The notes beneath the pieces are model-generated. The model was not told the origin of the DNA and did not search any database. It saw nothing but the letters and a program-made list of their open reading frames with translations. From Polaribacter sp. WD7 (lineage in GTDB: Bacteria; Bacteroidota; Bacteroidia; Flavobacteriales; Flavobacteriaceae), in assembly GCF_003335085.1 (NCBI RefSeq), contig NZ_QPEJ01000011.1, positions 1 through 35,010 on the forward strand: 35,010 nucleotides of DNA, given 5' to 3'. Below, piece after piece: positions 1 through 7,391 of this stretch. Position 1 is the first letter of the stretch. Each line of letters begins with the position of its first letter. The translations under genes and the position numbers were made by a program.

Positions 1-69
1 ACCGGATTTTATATCATCAAATTAAAATCAGATAAAGGAATACTTAATAAAAAAGTGATTATTGAATAA
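1..69 (+). CDS. C-terminal tail of a T9SS-exported protein (type A sorting domain), partial
   Basis: The first 22 codons run in frame 1 to a TAA at 67-69; the gene begins before the window. The residues seen (TGFYIIKLKSDKG followed by ILNKKVIIE) fit the end of a type A T9SS sorting domain: a G-F/Y-Y-hydrophobic strand, a short turn with a glycine, then a basic KKVxIE strand ending at the stop. Such tails direct outer-membrane export by the type IX system and are then removed. The cargo itself cannot be identified. A strong terminator follows 24 bases later. The alternative is an ordinary beta-sandwich C-terminus, but the length and strand pattern favour the sorting domain. Confidence 0.7.
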   Translation, partial: TGFYIIKLKSDKGILNKKVIIE

Positions 70-93
70 CACTTGTTTTTTAGAATACAAATT

Positions 94-124
94 AAAAACC
101 ACATCTTTTTGATGTGGTTTTTTT
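94..124 (+). terminator. Intrinsic terminator after the T9SS cargo gene
   Basis: An inverted repeat with arms AAAAACCACATC and GATGTGGTTTTT around a short T-rich loop is followed by more T. It ends the gene whose tail is at 1-69. Confidence 0.8.
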
Positions 125-140
125 GTAATATATAGGTTCA

Positions 141-170
141 AAAAAAGTCTAAATATATTTAGACTTTTTG
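141..170 (-). terminator. Palindromic terminator after tRNA-Arg
   Basis: A perfect palindrome (AAAAAGTCTAAATA and its reverse complement) lies immediately 3' of the minus-strand tRNA-Arg. It has an A-run on one side and a T-run on the other, so it can act in both directions. Confidence 0.7.
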
Positions 171-244
171 TGACTCCAGCAGGATTCAAACCTGCAACCC
201 TCAGAGCCGAAATCTGATATTCTATTCAGTTGAACTATGGAGCC
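171..244 (-). tRNA. tRNA-Arg (anticodon UCG)
   Basis: Read on the minus strand, the 74-nt sequence folds as a cloverleaf. The acceptor GGCTCCA pairs with TGGAGTC, with discriminator A. The anticodon stem TCAGA/TCTGA encloses loop TTTCGGC with anticodon TCG, and the T-arm is GCAGG-TTTGAAT-CCTGC. The 3' CCA is not encoded. It lies 47 bases after the yqeY-like stop on the same strand with no convincing terminator between, so read-through from that gene is possible. Confidence 0.93.
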
Positions 245-291
245 AATATATAATTGTAAACTTTAAAAAGGTTTAACCTGATAAAGACACA

Positions 292-741
292 TTACATTAA
301 ATGTTTTTTTACCAACGTAGAAATAGTTTTTCCGTCTGCTTGTCCTGCTAATTCTTTAGAAACAATACCCATTACTTTACCCATATCTTTCATACCTGAA
401 GCACCTACTCTGTGTATCACAGATTTTACGGATTCTTCTATTTCTTCTTCAGATAATGCTGCTGGTAAAAACTGCTCTAAAACTGCTATTTCAGCCAATT
501 CTGGTTTTGCTAGATCTTCTCTATTTTGTTTTAAAAAAACCGCCGCACTATCTTTTCTTTGCTTTACTTGTTTTTGAATAATTTTTAATTCTTGATCTGT
601 TGTTAAATCCGCTCCTGCTCCACTTTCAGTCTTAGCTAATAAAAAAGCTGATTTTACGGCTCGTAAGGCTTGTAAAGCAACAGTGTCTTTTGCTTTCATA
701 GCTTCTTTCATTTTATCCATTACTTGTTTTTGCAAACTCAT
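292..741 (-). CDS. GatB/YqeY domain-containing protein
   Basis: This 149-residue protein matches the stand-alone YqeY family across its full length. It opens with MSLQKQVMDKMKEAMKAKD, has the ALRAVKSA segment, a central EQFLPAALSEEEI motif and a C-terminal GKVMG...AGQADGKTISTLVKKHL helix pair. YqeY resembles the tail domain of the GatB amidotransferase subunit, which contacts tRNA; the role of the free-standing form is not settled. The protein is soluble, with no signal peptide. The start is 19 bases from the stop of the upstream protease gene, so the two probably share an mRNA, and tRNA-Arg follows downstream. Identification of the family is firm; function is open. Confidence 0.92.
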   Translation of the reverse strand: MSLQKQVMDKMKEAMKAKDTVALQALRAVKSAFLLAKTESGAGADLTTDQELKIIQKQVKQRKDSAAVFLKQNREDLAKPELAEIAVLEQFLPAALSEEEIEESVKSVIHRVGASGMKDMGKVMGIVSKELAGQADGKTISTLVKKHLM

Positions 742-760
742 ACTATTCTTTTTTTATTGA

Positions 761-1210
761 TTATTTAGTTGTCTTTTTTAAATATAACACGTTTTTACTA
801 TAATCTATCAATGCTTTACCTTTTTGAAGAATATCTGCACCTATGATACCGTGAACTTCTTTTGCATTATGTTGCGTTAAAGCTGTATTTACATGAGATA
901 GGTTGAATAATACTAAATGAAATTTGTTTGTTTTCCAATCTCCTATTTTAAGTAAATTATTTTCAGATTGTTTAGTTTCCATATCTGTAGCCCCTGCTCC
1001 TGCCGCTTTGGTTTCACTTTCTTTAGCATCTAATTTAAAGTAATCTATATGATCTAGCCCAACACAAGAGTTGGAAGCTCCTGTATCTAAAATAAAGTTA
1101 CCTTTTACTCCATTTATTTTTGCCTTTAATTCTAAATGATTCGTCTTAATTTTTTTTAGCTTAATTTTAATATATTTCTTTTTCTTTAAAATTTTTTCTA
1201 AACCCTTCAT
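761..1210 (-). CDS. Small retropepsin-like aspartic protease family protein
   Basis: This 149-residue protein carries the single-domain aspartic protease signature FILDTGAS, with the catalytic Asp at about residue 42. About 80 residues later comes the second hydrophobic-hydrophobic-Gly motif, IIGADIL. One domain of this size must dimerise to make an active site, as retropepsins do. The first 22 residues are very lysine-rich and are not a signal peptide, so the protein looks cytosolic, unlike many bacterial relatives that are exported or membrane-anchored. It is probably the first gene of a unit with the YqeY-like gene (19-base gap). A candidate -7 element lies 20-27 bases upstream. Substrate unknown. 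Confidence 0.8.
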   Translation of the reverse strand: MKGLEKILKKKKYIKIKLKKIKTNHLELKAKINGVKGNFILDTGASNSCVGLDHIDYFKLDAKESETKAAGAGATDMETKQSENNLLKIGDWKTNKFHLVLFNLSHVNTALTQHNAKEVHGIIGADILQKGKALIDYSKNVLYLKKTTK

Positions 1211-1229
1211 CTTCTATTTTTCTGAACTT

Positions 1230-1237
1230 CAAAAATA
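1230..1237 (-). promoter_or_regulatory. Candidate -7 element for the aspartic protease gene
   Basis: On the minus strand this reads TATTTTTG, matching the Bacteroidota TAnnTTTG element, about 19 bases before the start codon. No well-spaced -33 TTG was found. Confidence 0.4.
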
Positions 1238-1260
1238 CAATTTCTATCCGCAAGATTAAA

Positions 1261-2058
1261 CTAACGCTCTAATATTTCTTTTAGATTTTGATGAAAAATT
1301 TTAAAATTTTTAATATTATGATGAGTGCCTTTATCTATCTCTATAAAATTATTTTTACTATTTGTATTTAGCATAAGTAGTTTTTTTGATTGTACTATAG
1401 AAGTTGTTTTATCTTTATTACCATGAAAAATAGTTATGGGTGATTTTACATTAACAATTTCTATGTTTGATTTAAATTTATAGCGTAATAAAAAGGTTGG
1501 TATAAGTTTGGAATAGTAGTGTACCGCTTTTTTGAGATTAAAAAAAGGCGCTTCTAAAATCAATTCTTTAGGATTGTTTTTAGAAGCCATTTTTATAGCA
1601 AAAGTACCTCCTAAAGAAAAACCGTAAACAACAATTTCTTGTTCTGTATAGTTCTTCTTTACTAAGTCGTAGACAGACAAAGCATCATTGTACATTTCTT
1701 TTTCGTCAAAAGCACCAGTACTTTTCCCATAGCTTCTATAATCAAAAACTAGAACTTCATAATTATATTGCAAAAAATAAGAAACTCGATTTCCCCACTT
1801 AGTTAAATTACCTTTGTTACCATGACAAAAAATGACGATACCTTTTGGATTAGGCAATTTAAAATGCAATGCATTAATCGTATTATCTGCGTTTGTTTTT
1901 ATGAAAATTTCTTCGAAGGGATGAATACAATTAAACTGGAAATTTGCATTTAATTTTTTATAATTGATAAAGATAAATTTCTCTTGAAAAAAGTATAAAA
2001 CTAAACTAACTACTGCTACAACAGCAATAAAAATGATAATATATGTCGTAAAGTTCAT
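1261..2058 (-). CDS. Membrane-anchored alpha/beta hydrolase (BEM46/ABHD13-like)
   Basis: A 265-residue serine hydrolase. Residues about 5-24 form one hydrophobic N-terminal segment, probably a membrane anchor rather than a cleaved signal. The fold is marked by FCHGNKGN (78-84, oxyanion region), the nucleophile elbow YGFSLGG with Ser148, the acid in HGNKDKTTS (Asp216) and the base in KGTHHNI (His246 or His247). This order and spacing fit the BEM46/ABHD13 group of esterase/thioesterase-like enzymes; the substrate cannot be inferred. The gene is 50 bases upstream of the protease gene on the same strand and divergent from the small gene at 2194. Confidence 0.87.
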   Translation of the reverse strand: MNFTTYIIIFIAVVAVVSLVLYFFQEKFIFINYKKLNANFQFNCIHPFEEIFIKTNADNTINALHFKLPNPKGIVIFCHGNKGNLTKWGNRVSYFLQYNYEVLVFDYRSYGKSTGAFDEKEMYNDALSVYDLVKKNYTEQEIVVYGFSLGGTFAIKMASKNNPKELILEAPFFNLKKAVHYYSKLIPTFLLRYKFKSNIEIVNVKSPITIFHGNKDKTTSIVQSKKLLMLNTNSKNNFIEIDKGTHHNIKNFKIFHQNLKEILER

Positions 2059-2193
2059 TGTAGAAGTTTTGATTTACTAAACTAATAAAATTTGACACAT
2101 TATCTTTTAGCTTAAACAATAACTTTAACATTTATAAAATTGATTTCTTTTTAAGAATTCATTATTTTAGATGTTACAGAAAATTATTGATTT

Positions 2194-2655
2194 ATGAAGA
2201 CTTCAAAACGTTTAGAACAAGCATTGGTAAAATTATATAATGCGTATCATAACAATAGGCTAAACCCTGAAGATTGTGCTGCCTGTGCTGTTGGTAATAT
2301 TTTAGACAATCATGATAGTTGGAAACATTTATCTAATGACTATGGCTCTTTATCTCTGAATTATATTGGACGAGTACACCAAAATTTAGGTCGAAAATTT
2401 AATGGATATACACCTCTAGAAATCTTAAAAATTGAGAAAGTTTTTCTAGAAGCCTGTGGTTTTAAAACTCCTTTGTGTCATTACAATCCTAAACCTATCA
2501 ATCCTACTTCCAAAGATAATTTATTTAATGGTTTATCTGCTGTTGTTGATATTTTATGCCAATTAGATAATATTGATAATATTATGAATTATTCTAAACT
2601 TTTTGAACAAGAAAATGGTGAGCCTGTATATCATTTAGAAACCTTTTTGACTTAA
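2194..2655 (+). CDS. Conserved small Flavobacteriia protein of unknown function (often mislabelled NqrF)
   Basis: A 153-residue soluble, mostly helical protein with no signal peptide or membrane segment. Visible features are a CAAC (CxxC) motif at residues 28-31 in PEDCAACAVGNILDN, two further cysteines (EACGF and PLCHY), and a conserved-looking NGYTPLEILKIEKVFLEAC block. I recall close relatives in Flavobacteriaceae being labelled 'Na+-translocating NADH-quinone reductase subunit F', probably by position. It has no ferredoxin, FAD or NADH motif, and the true nqrF lies beside it at 2740-4047. It converges on nqrF, separated by a bidirectional terminator. The cysteines could bind a metal or act in redox chemistry; that is inference. 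Confidence 0.75.
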   Translation: MKTSKRLEQALVKLYNAYHNNRLNPEDCAACAVGNILDNHDSWKHLSNDYGSLSLNYIGRVHQNLGRKFNGYTPLEILKIEKVFLEACGFKTPLCHYNPKPINPTSKDNLFNGLSAVVDILCQLDNIDNIMNYSKLFEQENGEPVYHLETFLT

Positions 2656-2683
2656 TTTTAACATGTTATAAATAATACTCAAT

Positions 2684-2717
2684 AAAAAAACCGATTCAAA
2701 ATTGAATCGGTTTTTTT
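2684..2717. terminator. Bidirectional terminator between the CxxC gene and nqrF
   Basis: A 16-base arm (A7 then CCGATTCAA) is followed by a 2-base spacer and its exact complement ending in T7. It sits between convergent stops at 2655 and 2740 and can serve both strands. Confidence 0.88.
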
Positions 2718-2739
2718 ATACTTGATCTTACTTATAGAC

Positions 2740-4047
2740 CTAACCTCCAAAGTCATCAAAACGAATGTTCTCATCAGGAATACCAAAGTCTTCACCCATT
2801 TTCTGAACAGCCTTGTTCATCAATGGAGGACCACAGAAATACAATTCTATATCTTCTGGTGAGTCATGGTGATTTAAATAGTTTTCTATTACACAATTGT
2901 GTATAAATCCTACAAAACCATCACCAGGTGCATCTATATTTTCTTTTACTTTCCAATTATCTTCTTCCATAGGTTCAGATAAAGCTAAATAGAAATTAAA
3001 GTTAGGAAAGTCTTTTTCTAATTGATAAAAGTGATCTAAGTAAAATAACTCTCTCTTAGAACGTCCTCCATACCAATAGGTAACTTTTCTTCCTGTTTTT
3101 AATGTTTTAAATAAATGATATAAATGAGAACGCATTGGAGCCATACCTGCTCCACCACCTACATACAACATTTCTGCATCAGATTCATTTATAAAGAATT
3201 CTCCGTAAGGACCAGATATTACACATTTATCACCTTTCTTTAAATTAAAGATGTACGAAGAGGCTACACCTGGATTTACGTCCATCCATCCATTTTTTGA
3301 TCTATCCCATGGTGGAGTAGCAATACGAACATTTAACATGATTTCTCTACCTTCTGCTGGGTAAGAAGCCATAGAGTATGCACGTTCTACAGTTTCGTCA
3401 TTTTTCATAACTAATGGCCATAGACCAAATTTATCCCATTCTGCTTGAAACTTATCTGGAGTTTCATGTTCTTCTGGATGCGCAGTAATGTCTATATCTT
3501 TGTAGTTTACAGTACATGGAGGAATTTCTATCTGAATATATCCACCTGCTTTATAGCCCATGTCTTCAGGAATTTCTACTACAAATTCTTTAATAAATGA
3601 GGCTACGTTATAGTTTCTTACAACTACTGCATCCCATTTTTTAATACCAAATACTTCTTCTGGAATGGTAATGTTCATGTCTTGTTTTACTTTAACTTGA
3701 CATGCTAAACGTGCTCCTGCTTTTAATTCCTTTTTCGTAAAATGTGGTACTTCAGTTGGTAAAGCTTCTCCTCCTCCTTCTAAAACATGACATTCACATT
3801 GAATACAAGAACCTCCACCACCACAAGCAGATGGTAAAAAAATCTTTTCATTACCTAGAGTGGTTAATAAAGTACTTCCAGAACCTACTTCAATTTCTTT
3901 TTCTCCATTAATTGTAATTTTTACTGGACCAGATGGAGATAGTTTTTGTTTTACGAATAATAATAATGTAACTAGTATCAGCGTAATTAATAAAAAAGCT
4001 GCTACTGTTGCAATGACTGTTCCTGTTGTGCCTGCTGCTAATATCAT
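2740..4047 (-). CDS. nqrF: Na+-NQR subunit F (NADH dehydrogenase, FAD and 2Fe-2S)
   Basis: The entry subunit of the sodium-pumping NADH:quinone oxidoreductase: it oxidises NADH with FAD and passes electrons through a 2Fe-2S centre. The 435-residue protein has one N-terminal membrane helix (about 10-32) and a plant-type ferredoxin domain with Cys75, Cys81, Cys84 and Cys116, the same spacing as the known family. The FAD motif RAYSMASYP starts near 222, the NADH-binding GGGAGMAP lies near 297-304, and there is a C-terminal FCGPPLMNKAV block. It is somewhat longer than the roughly 408 residues of the Vibrio protein because of inserts in the FAD domain. Last gene of the operon, four bases after nqrE, followed by a terminator. 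Confidence 0.97.
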   Translation of the reverse strand: MILAAGTTGTVIATVAAFLLITLILVTLLLFVKQKLSPSGPVKITINGEKEIEVGSGSTLLTTLGNEKIFLPSACGGGGSCIQCECHVLEGGGEALPTEVPHFTKKELKAGARLACQVKVKQDMNITIPEEVFGIKKWDAVVVRNYNVASFIKEFVVEIPEDMGYKAGGYIQIEIPPCTVNYKDIDITAHPEEHETPDKFQAEWDKFGLWPLVMKNDETVERAYSMASYPAEGREIMLNVRIATPPWDRSKNGWMDVNPGVASSYIFNLKKGDKCVISGPYGEFFINESDAEMLYVGGGAGMAPMRSHLYHLFKTLKTGRKVTYWYGGRSKRELFYLDHFYQLEKDFPNFNFYLALSEPMEEDNWKVKENIDAPGDGFVGFIHNCVIENYLNHHDSPEDIELYFCGPPLMNKAVQKMGEDFGIPDENIRFDDFGG

Positions 4048-4051
4048 CTGC

Positions 4052-4783
4052 CTATTTATTTATATTTGTATTTTCTGCTACAACTTTAGCATCCTTTTCT
4101 TTATCTAACTCTTGCTTTACTTCAACTTTAGCTTCTGTAGCTGGTTCATCTTTCTTTTCTTCATCTCCACCTGTTAACATTCCTCCAAAACTCATAAAAC
4201 CAATTGCCATTAATCCTGTAATGATAAAAGTAATTCCTAAACCTCTTAATGCAGGAGGTACAGAAGAATATCTAATTTTTTCACGAATAGCTGCAATTGC
4301 TAAAATTGCTAAAAACCATCCGATTCCAGAACCAACTCCGTATGTCACTGCTAATCCAAATGATGGAATTTCACGAGATTGCATAAATAAACTTCCTCCT
4401 AAAATTGCACAGTTTACTGCAATCAATGGTAAGAAAATACCTAAAGAGTTATATAATGACGGAGAAAATTTCTCTACAATAATTTCTACCAATTGTACCA
4501 TTGTTGCAATAGTAGCAATAAACATGATAAAGGATAAGAAACTTAAATCATAGCTAGCGTACTCTTCTCCTAACCAAGATAAAGCGCCTTCTTGTAAAAT
4601 GTATTGATCTAGTAACCAGTTTAGTGGTACAGTTACAGTTAGTACAAAAATTACTGCTGCCCCCATACCAACAGAAGTTGATACTTTTTTTGAAATAGCA
4701 AGGTAAGAACACATTCCTAAGAATGTAGCAAATACCATGTTGTCTATAAAGATCGATTTAAAAAATAATTCAATGTGTTCCAT
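4052..4783 (-). CDS. nqrE: Na+-NQR subunit E
   Basis: A polytopic membrane subunit, paired with NqrD, that holds the intramembrane 2Fe-2S centre. Cys25 (FLGMCSYLA) and Cys125 (AVNCAILGG) correspond to the two ligand cysteines known in the family. The membrane core ends near residue 200. An extra 43-residue, strongly charged, lysine/glutamate-rich tail follows, which the roughly 200-residue Vibrio protein lacks. It lies four bases from nqrF and five from nqrD. Identification is firm; the tail is discussed as a finding. Confidence 0.96.
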   Translation of the reverse strand: MEHIELFFKSIFIDNMVFATFLGMCSYLAISKKVSTSVGMGAAVIFVLTVTVPLNWLLDQYILQEGALSWLGEEYASYDLSFLSFIMFIATIATMVQLVEIIVEKFSPSLYNSLGIFLPLIAVNCAILGGSLFMQSREIPSFGLAVTYGVGSGIGWFLAILAIAAIREKIRYSSVPPALRGLGITFIITGLMAIGFMSFGGMLTGGDEEKKDEPATEAKVEVKQELDKEKDAKVVAENTNINK

Positions 4784-4788
4784 AGTAT

Positions 4789-5436
4789 CTATGCTTCTTC
4801 GATTAATGATTTGTTTTTAGATCTTTGAATCCATATAATAATTCCTACTACTATCAATGCCATTGGGGATAATAACATAAAACCGTTATTTTCATATCCA
4901 ATTGCATACAATCCTGTTTTTTCTATAGGATCTCCTAATACTTTAAAGCCTAATAAGGTTCCAGAACCTAATAACTCTCTAAAGAAACCTACAATAACTA
5001 AGATTAGTCCGTAACCCAAAGCATTTCCTATTCCGTCTAAGAAAGACCTCCAAGGGCCGTTACCCAAAGCAAATGCTTCAAAACGTCCCATGATAATGCA
5101 GTTGGTTATGATCAATCCTACAAAAACAGAAAGTGTTTTACTCAATTCATATGCGAAAGCTTTTAGCACTAAATCTACTATAATTACTAAGGTAGCTACT
5201 ACTATTAATTGAACAATAATTCTAATTTTTGATGGAATAATATTTCTCATTAAAGAAATTACTACGTTTCCTAAACCTAATACAAACATTACTGAAACGG
5301 CCATTACAATAGAGGCTTTTAGTTCTGCCGTAATTGCCAATGCAGAACAAATACCTAATACTTGTATGGTTATTGGGTTATTGTCAAATAATGGGTCTTT
5401 GATTAATCCTGCGTCTTTTTTTGATAAGATTCCCAT
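4789..5436 (-). CDS. nqrD: Na+-NQR subunit D
   Basis: A 215-residue membrane subunit of the sodium pump, of usual family length. It has about six hydrophobic segments. Cys30 (LGICSALA) and Cys113 ([11 protein letters not shown]) match the pair that, with NqrE, ligates the intramembrane iron-sulfur centre. The motif [12 protein letters not shown] is a family hallmark. It is two bases after nqrC and five before nqrE, so the genes are translated from one message. Confidence 0.97.
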   Translation of the reverse strand: MGILSKKDAGLIKDPLFDNNPITIQVLGICSALAITAELKASIVMAVSVMFVLGLGNVVISLMRNIIPSKIRIIVQLIVVATLVIIVDLVLKAFAYELSKTLSVFVGLIITNCIIMGRFEAFALGNGPWRSFLDGIGNALGYGLILVIVGFFRELLGSGTLLGFKVLGDPIEKTGLYAIGYENNGFMLLSPMALIVVGIIIWIQRSKNKSLIEEA

Positions 5437-5438
5437 AA

Positions 5439-6185
5439 TTATTTTTTTAAATTTTTAAAGTAAGGTACATACAAAGACAAGTCTTGCTTTATCATTGCAG
5501 AAACGCCATCACCTGTAATTGTGGCACCAGCAATTGCATCTACCTCATAATCTGTTTTTTCTTCATTTTTAGGATCGTTATTTCCTTTAGCTACAGTAAT
5601 TCCTTTAAAAACCCCTGCTTCTGTTAAAAGATGTTCTCCATAAAAATCATCCATAAAATAACGTTGCTTTATGTTAGCTCCTAAACCTGGAGTTTCTCCC
5701 TTATGATCAAAATAAGCTCCTTGCACAACCATATTTTCATCCATAGAAACATACCCCCAAATAGCATCCCATAAACCTTTACCGTAAATAGGAGCTACAT
5801 AAAATGTTTTACCATCTTTTTCTCCTACAAAAAGTGGCAGTTTTCTTGTTTTACCAGCTTTAGCGTTTGCTTTTTGTTTTTTAATATCTATTAGATAAGC
5901 ATCATCACTTTCTGAGATTTTATCTCCTTCTATAACCAATTGCTTTTTGATGTATTTTTTAAATTCATCACCGGCAACACTTGTAGAAACAAAGTTTGCA
6001 CTAGAGTCATCATTTTCATTTACACCCATAGCATACAAAATGTTTTGTTGCTTTTCTATACGTTCGTTTTCTTTGATATTTGGCTTTAAAGATGATGCCA
6101 AAAATGCTAACAAAGAACCAACAATTAACACCATGACTATAGCGAAAACCATTGTATATACATTACTATCTGTTCTCTTACTCAT
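5439..6185 (-). CDS. nqrC: Na+-NQR subunit C (covalent FMN)
   Basis: A periplasmic FMN-carrying subunit of 248 residues with one N-terminal membrane helix (about 10-31). The FMN-binding domain shows GKGLWDAIWGYV and HKGETPGLGA. The flavinylation site is DAIAGATIT, so FMN should be linked through a phosphodiester to Thr222 by an ApbE-type flavin transferase, as in known NqrC. Alanine replaces the usual serine before GAT, a mild change. No apbE gene is visible in the window. Gaps to nqrB and nqrD are two bases each. Confidence 0.97.
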   Translation of the reverse strand: MSKRTDSNVYTMVFAIVMVLIVGSLLAFLASSLKPNIKENERIEKQQNILYAMGVNENDDSSANFVSTSVAGDEFKKYIKKQLVIEGDKISESDDAYLIDIKKQKANAKAGKTRKLPLFVGEKDGKTFYVAPIYGKGLWDAIWGYVSMDENMVVQGAYFDHKGETPGLGANIKQRYFMDDFYGEHLLTEAGVFKGITVAKGNNDPKNEEKTDYEVDAIAGATITGDGVSAMIKQDLSLYVPYFKNLKK

Positions 6186-6187
6186 AA

Positions 6188-7387
6188 TTAGGCAGTTTTA
6201 ACTTTAGCACGTTTTAATCTCTTTTTTACGTTTCCTTGAACCACATAATGGTCTATTGTAGGAGCAAATACATTCATTAATAAAATTGCTAAAAATACTC
6301 CTTCTGGATATGCTGGGTTGAATACACGAATCATAATTGATATAAAACCAATTAAGAAACCGTAAATCCATTTTCCTTTGTTTGTTTGTGATGCGGTTAC
6401 AGGATCTGTAGCCATATATACAGCACCAAATGCTAAACCACCAATCATCAAGTGTTCCCACCAATCTGTACTCATTAATCCATAAAATTTACTTGACTCT
6501 GTAATTACATTAGCATCAACTACTGCATTAAAGATTAATCCCATAACAGCTGCTCCAATAAATGTAGAAATAATGATTCTCCAACTTCCTATCTTGGTAA
6601 AAATTAAAAATGCAGCTCCTAATAGAATTAACAATGTTGAAGTTTCTCCAACAGAACCAGGAATGAATCCCATAAATTTGTCCCAATTAGAATAAATAAC
6701 TTCTTGATTCTGGGCATAGCTTCCTAAGATAGTTTCTCCAGAAATTGCATCAGCAGTTCCTGCTCTATTTACGGCATCATGCACCCAAACCTTATCTCCA
6801 GACATCCAAGTTGGATAAGCAAAGAATAAAAAGGCTCTAATAGTTAAAGCAGGGTTTAAGATATTCATTCCTGTACCTCCAAAAACTTCTTTACCTATTA
6901 CAACTCCAAAAATAACGGCTACAGATAACATCCATAAAGGTGTATCTACAGGAACAATTAACGGAACTAACATTCCTGTAACTAAGTATCCTTCTTCTAC
7001 TTCATGTCCTTTTATTACAGCGAAAACGAATTCAACTGCTAAACCAACCCCATAAGAAACAATTACTAATGGTAATACTTTAATGATACCAATCCATAAA
7101 TTGTCCCATGTAAAAAAGTTTGCCAAAACATCTGCTCTTAAACTTGGATCTATTGCGGCATAATGTTGATAACCCGCATTAAACATTCCAAAAATTAAAA
7201 CAGGGATTAACGACATAATTACCGTATTCATAGTACGCTTTAAATCGTCTGCTGCTTTTATATGAGTTCCTCCGTGAGTCACTTCATTCGGTAAATACAA
7301 AAAGGTATGGATTGCATTGAACGCAGGTGCCATTTTTGTTCCTTTGTATTTCTCTTTTAAATTATGTAAATTTTGTTTTAAGCTCAT
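6188..7387 (-). CDS. nqrB: Na+-NQR subunit B (covalent FMN, sodium and quinone site)
   Basis: The 399-residue polytopic subunit of the pump is slightly shorter than Vibrio NqrB (about 415). Landmarks are THIKAADDLKRTMN near the N-terminus, NPALTIRAFLFFAYP near 178-192, a Gly-rich central membrane domain, and RVFNPAYPEGV near the C-terminus. The expected flavinylation motif SGAT appears as SGET (Ser216-Gly217-Glu218-Thr219, in DAISGETIL), with glutamate where alanine is usual. The DNA at this point reads cleanly, so this is not a translation slip. The gene starts four bases after nqrA and ends two bases before nqrC. Confidence 0.97.
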   Translation of the reverse strand: MSLKQNLHNLKEKYKGTKMAPAFNAIHTFLYLPNEVTHGGTHIKAADDLKRTMNTVIMSLIPVLIFGMFNAGYQHYAAIDPSLRADVLANFFTWDNLWIGIIKVLPLVIVSYGVGLAVEFVFAVIKGHEVEEGYLVTGMLVPLIVPVDTPLWMLSVAVIFGVVIGKEVFGGTGMNILNPALTIRAFLFFAYPTWMSGDKVWVHDAVNRAGTADAISGETILGSYAQNQEVIYSNWDKFMGFIPGSVGETSTLLILLGAAFLIFTKIGSWRIIISTFIGAAVMGLIFNAVVDANVITESSKFYGLMSTDWWEHLMIGGLAFGAVYMATDPVTASQTNKGKWIYGFLIGFISIMIRVFNPAYPEGVFLAILLMNVFAPTIDHYVVQGNVKKRLKRAKVKTA

Positions 7388-7391
7388 AATC

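Noticed and set aside
141..170. Perfect palindrome as a recombination or attachment site
   Set aside because: Its position right after tRNA-Arg, with A/T runs on both ends, is fully explained as a bidirectional terminator; no integrase or repeated half-site is present.
3860..4553. Plus-strand open frames across nqrF and nqrE (82 and 175 codons)
   Set aside because: They are antisense to clearly conserved NQR subunits, have biased compositions and no recognisable domain; they are shadows of real genes.
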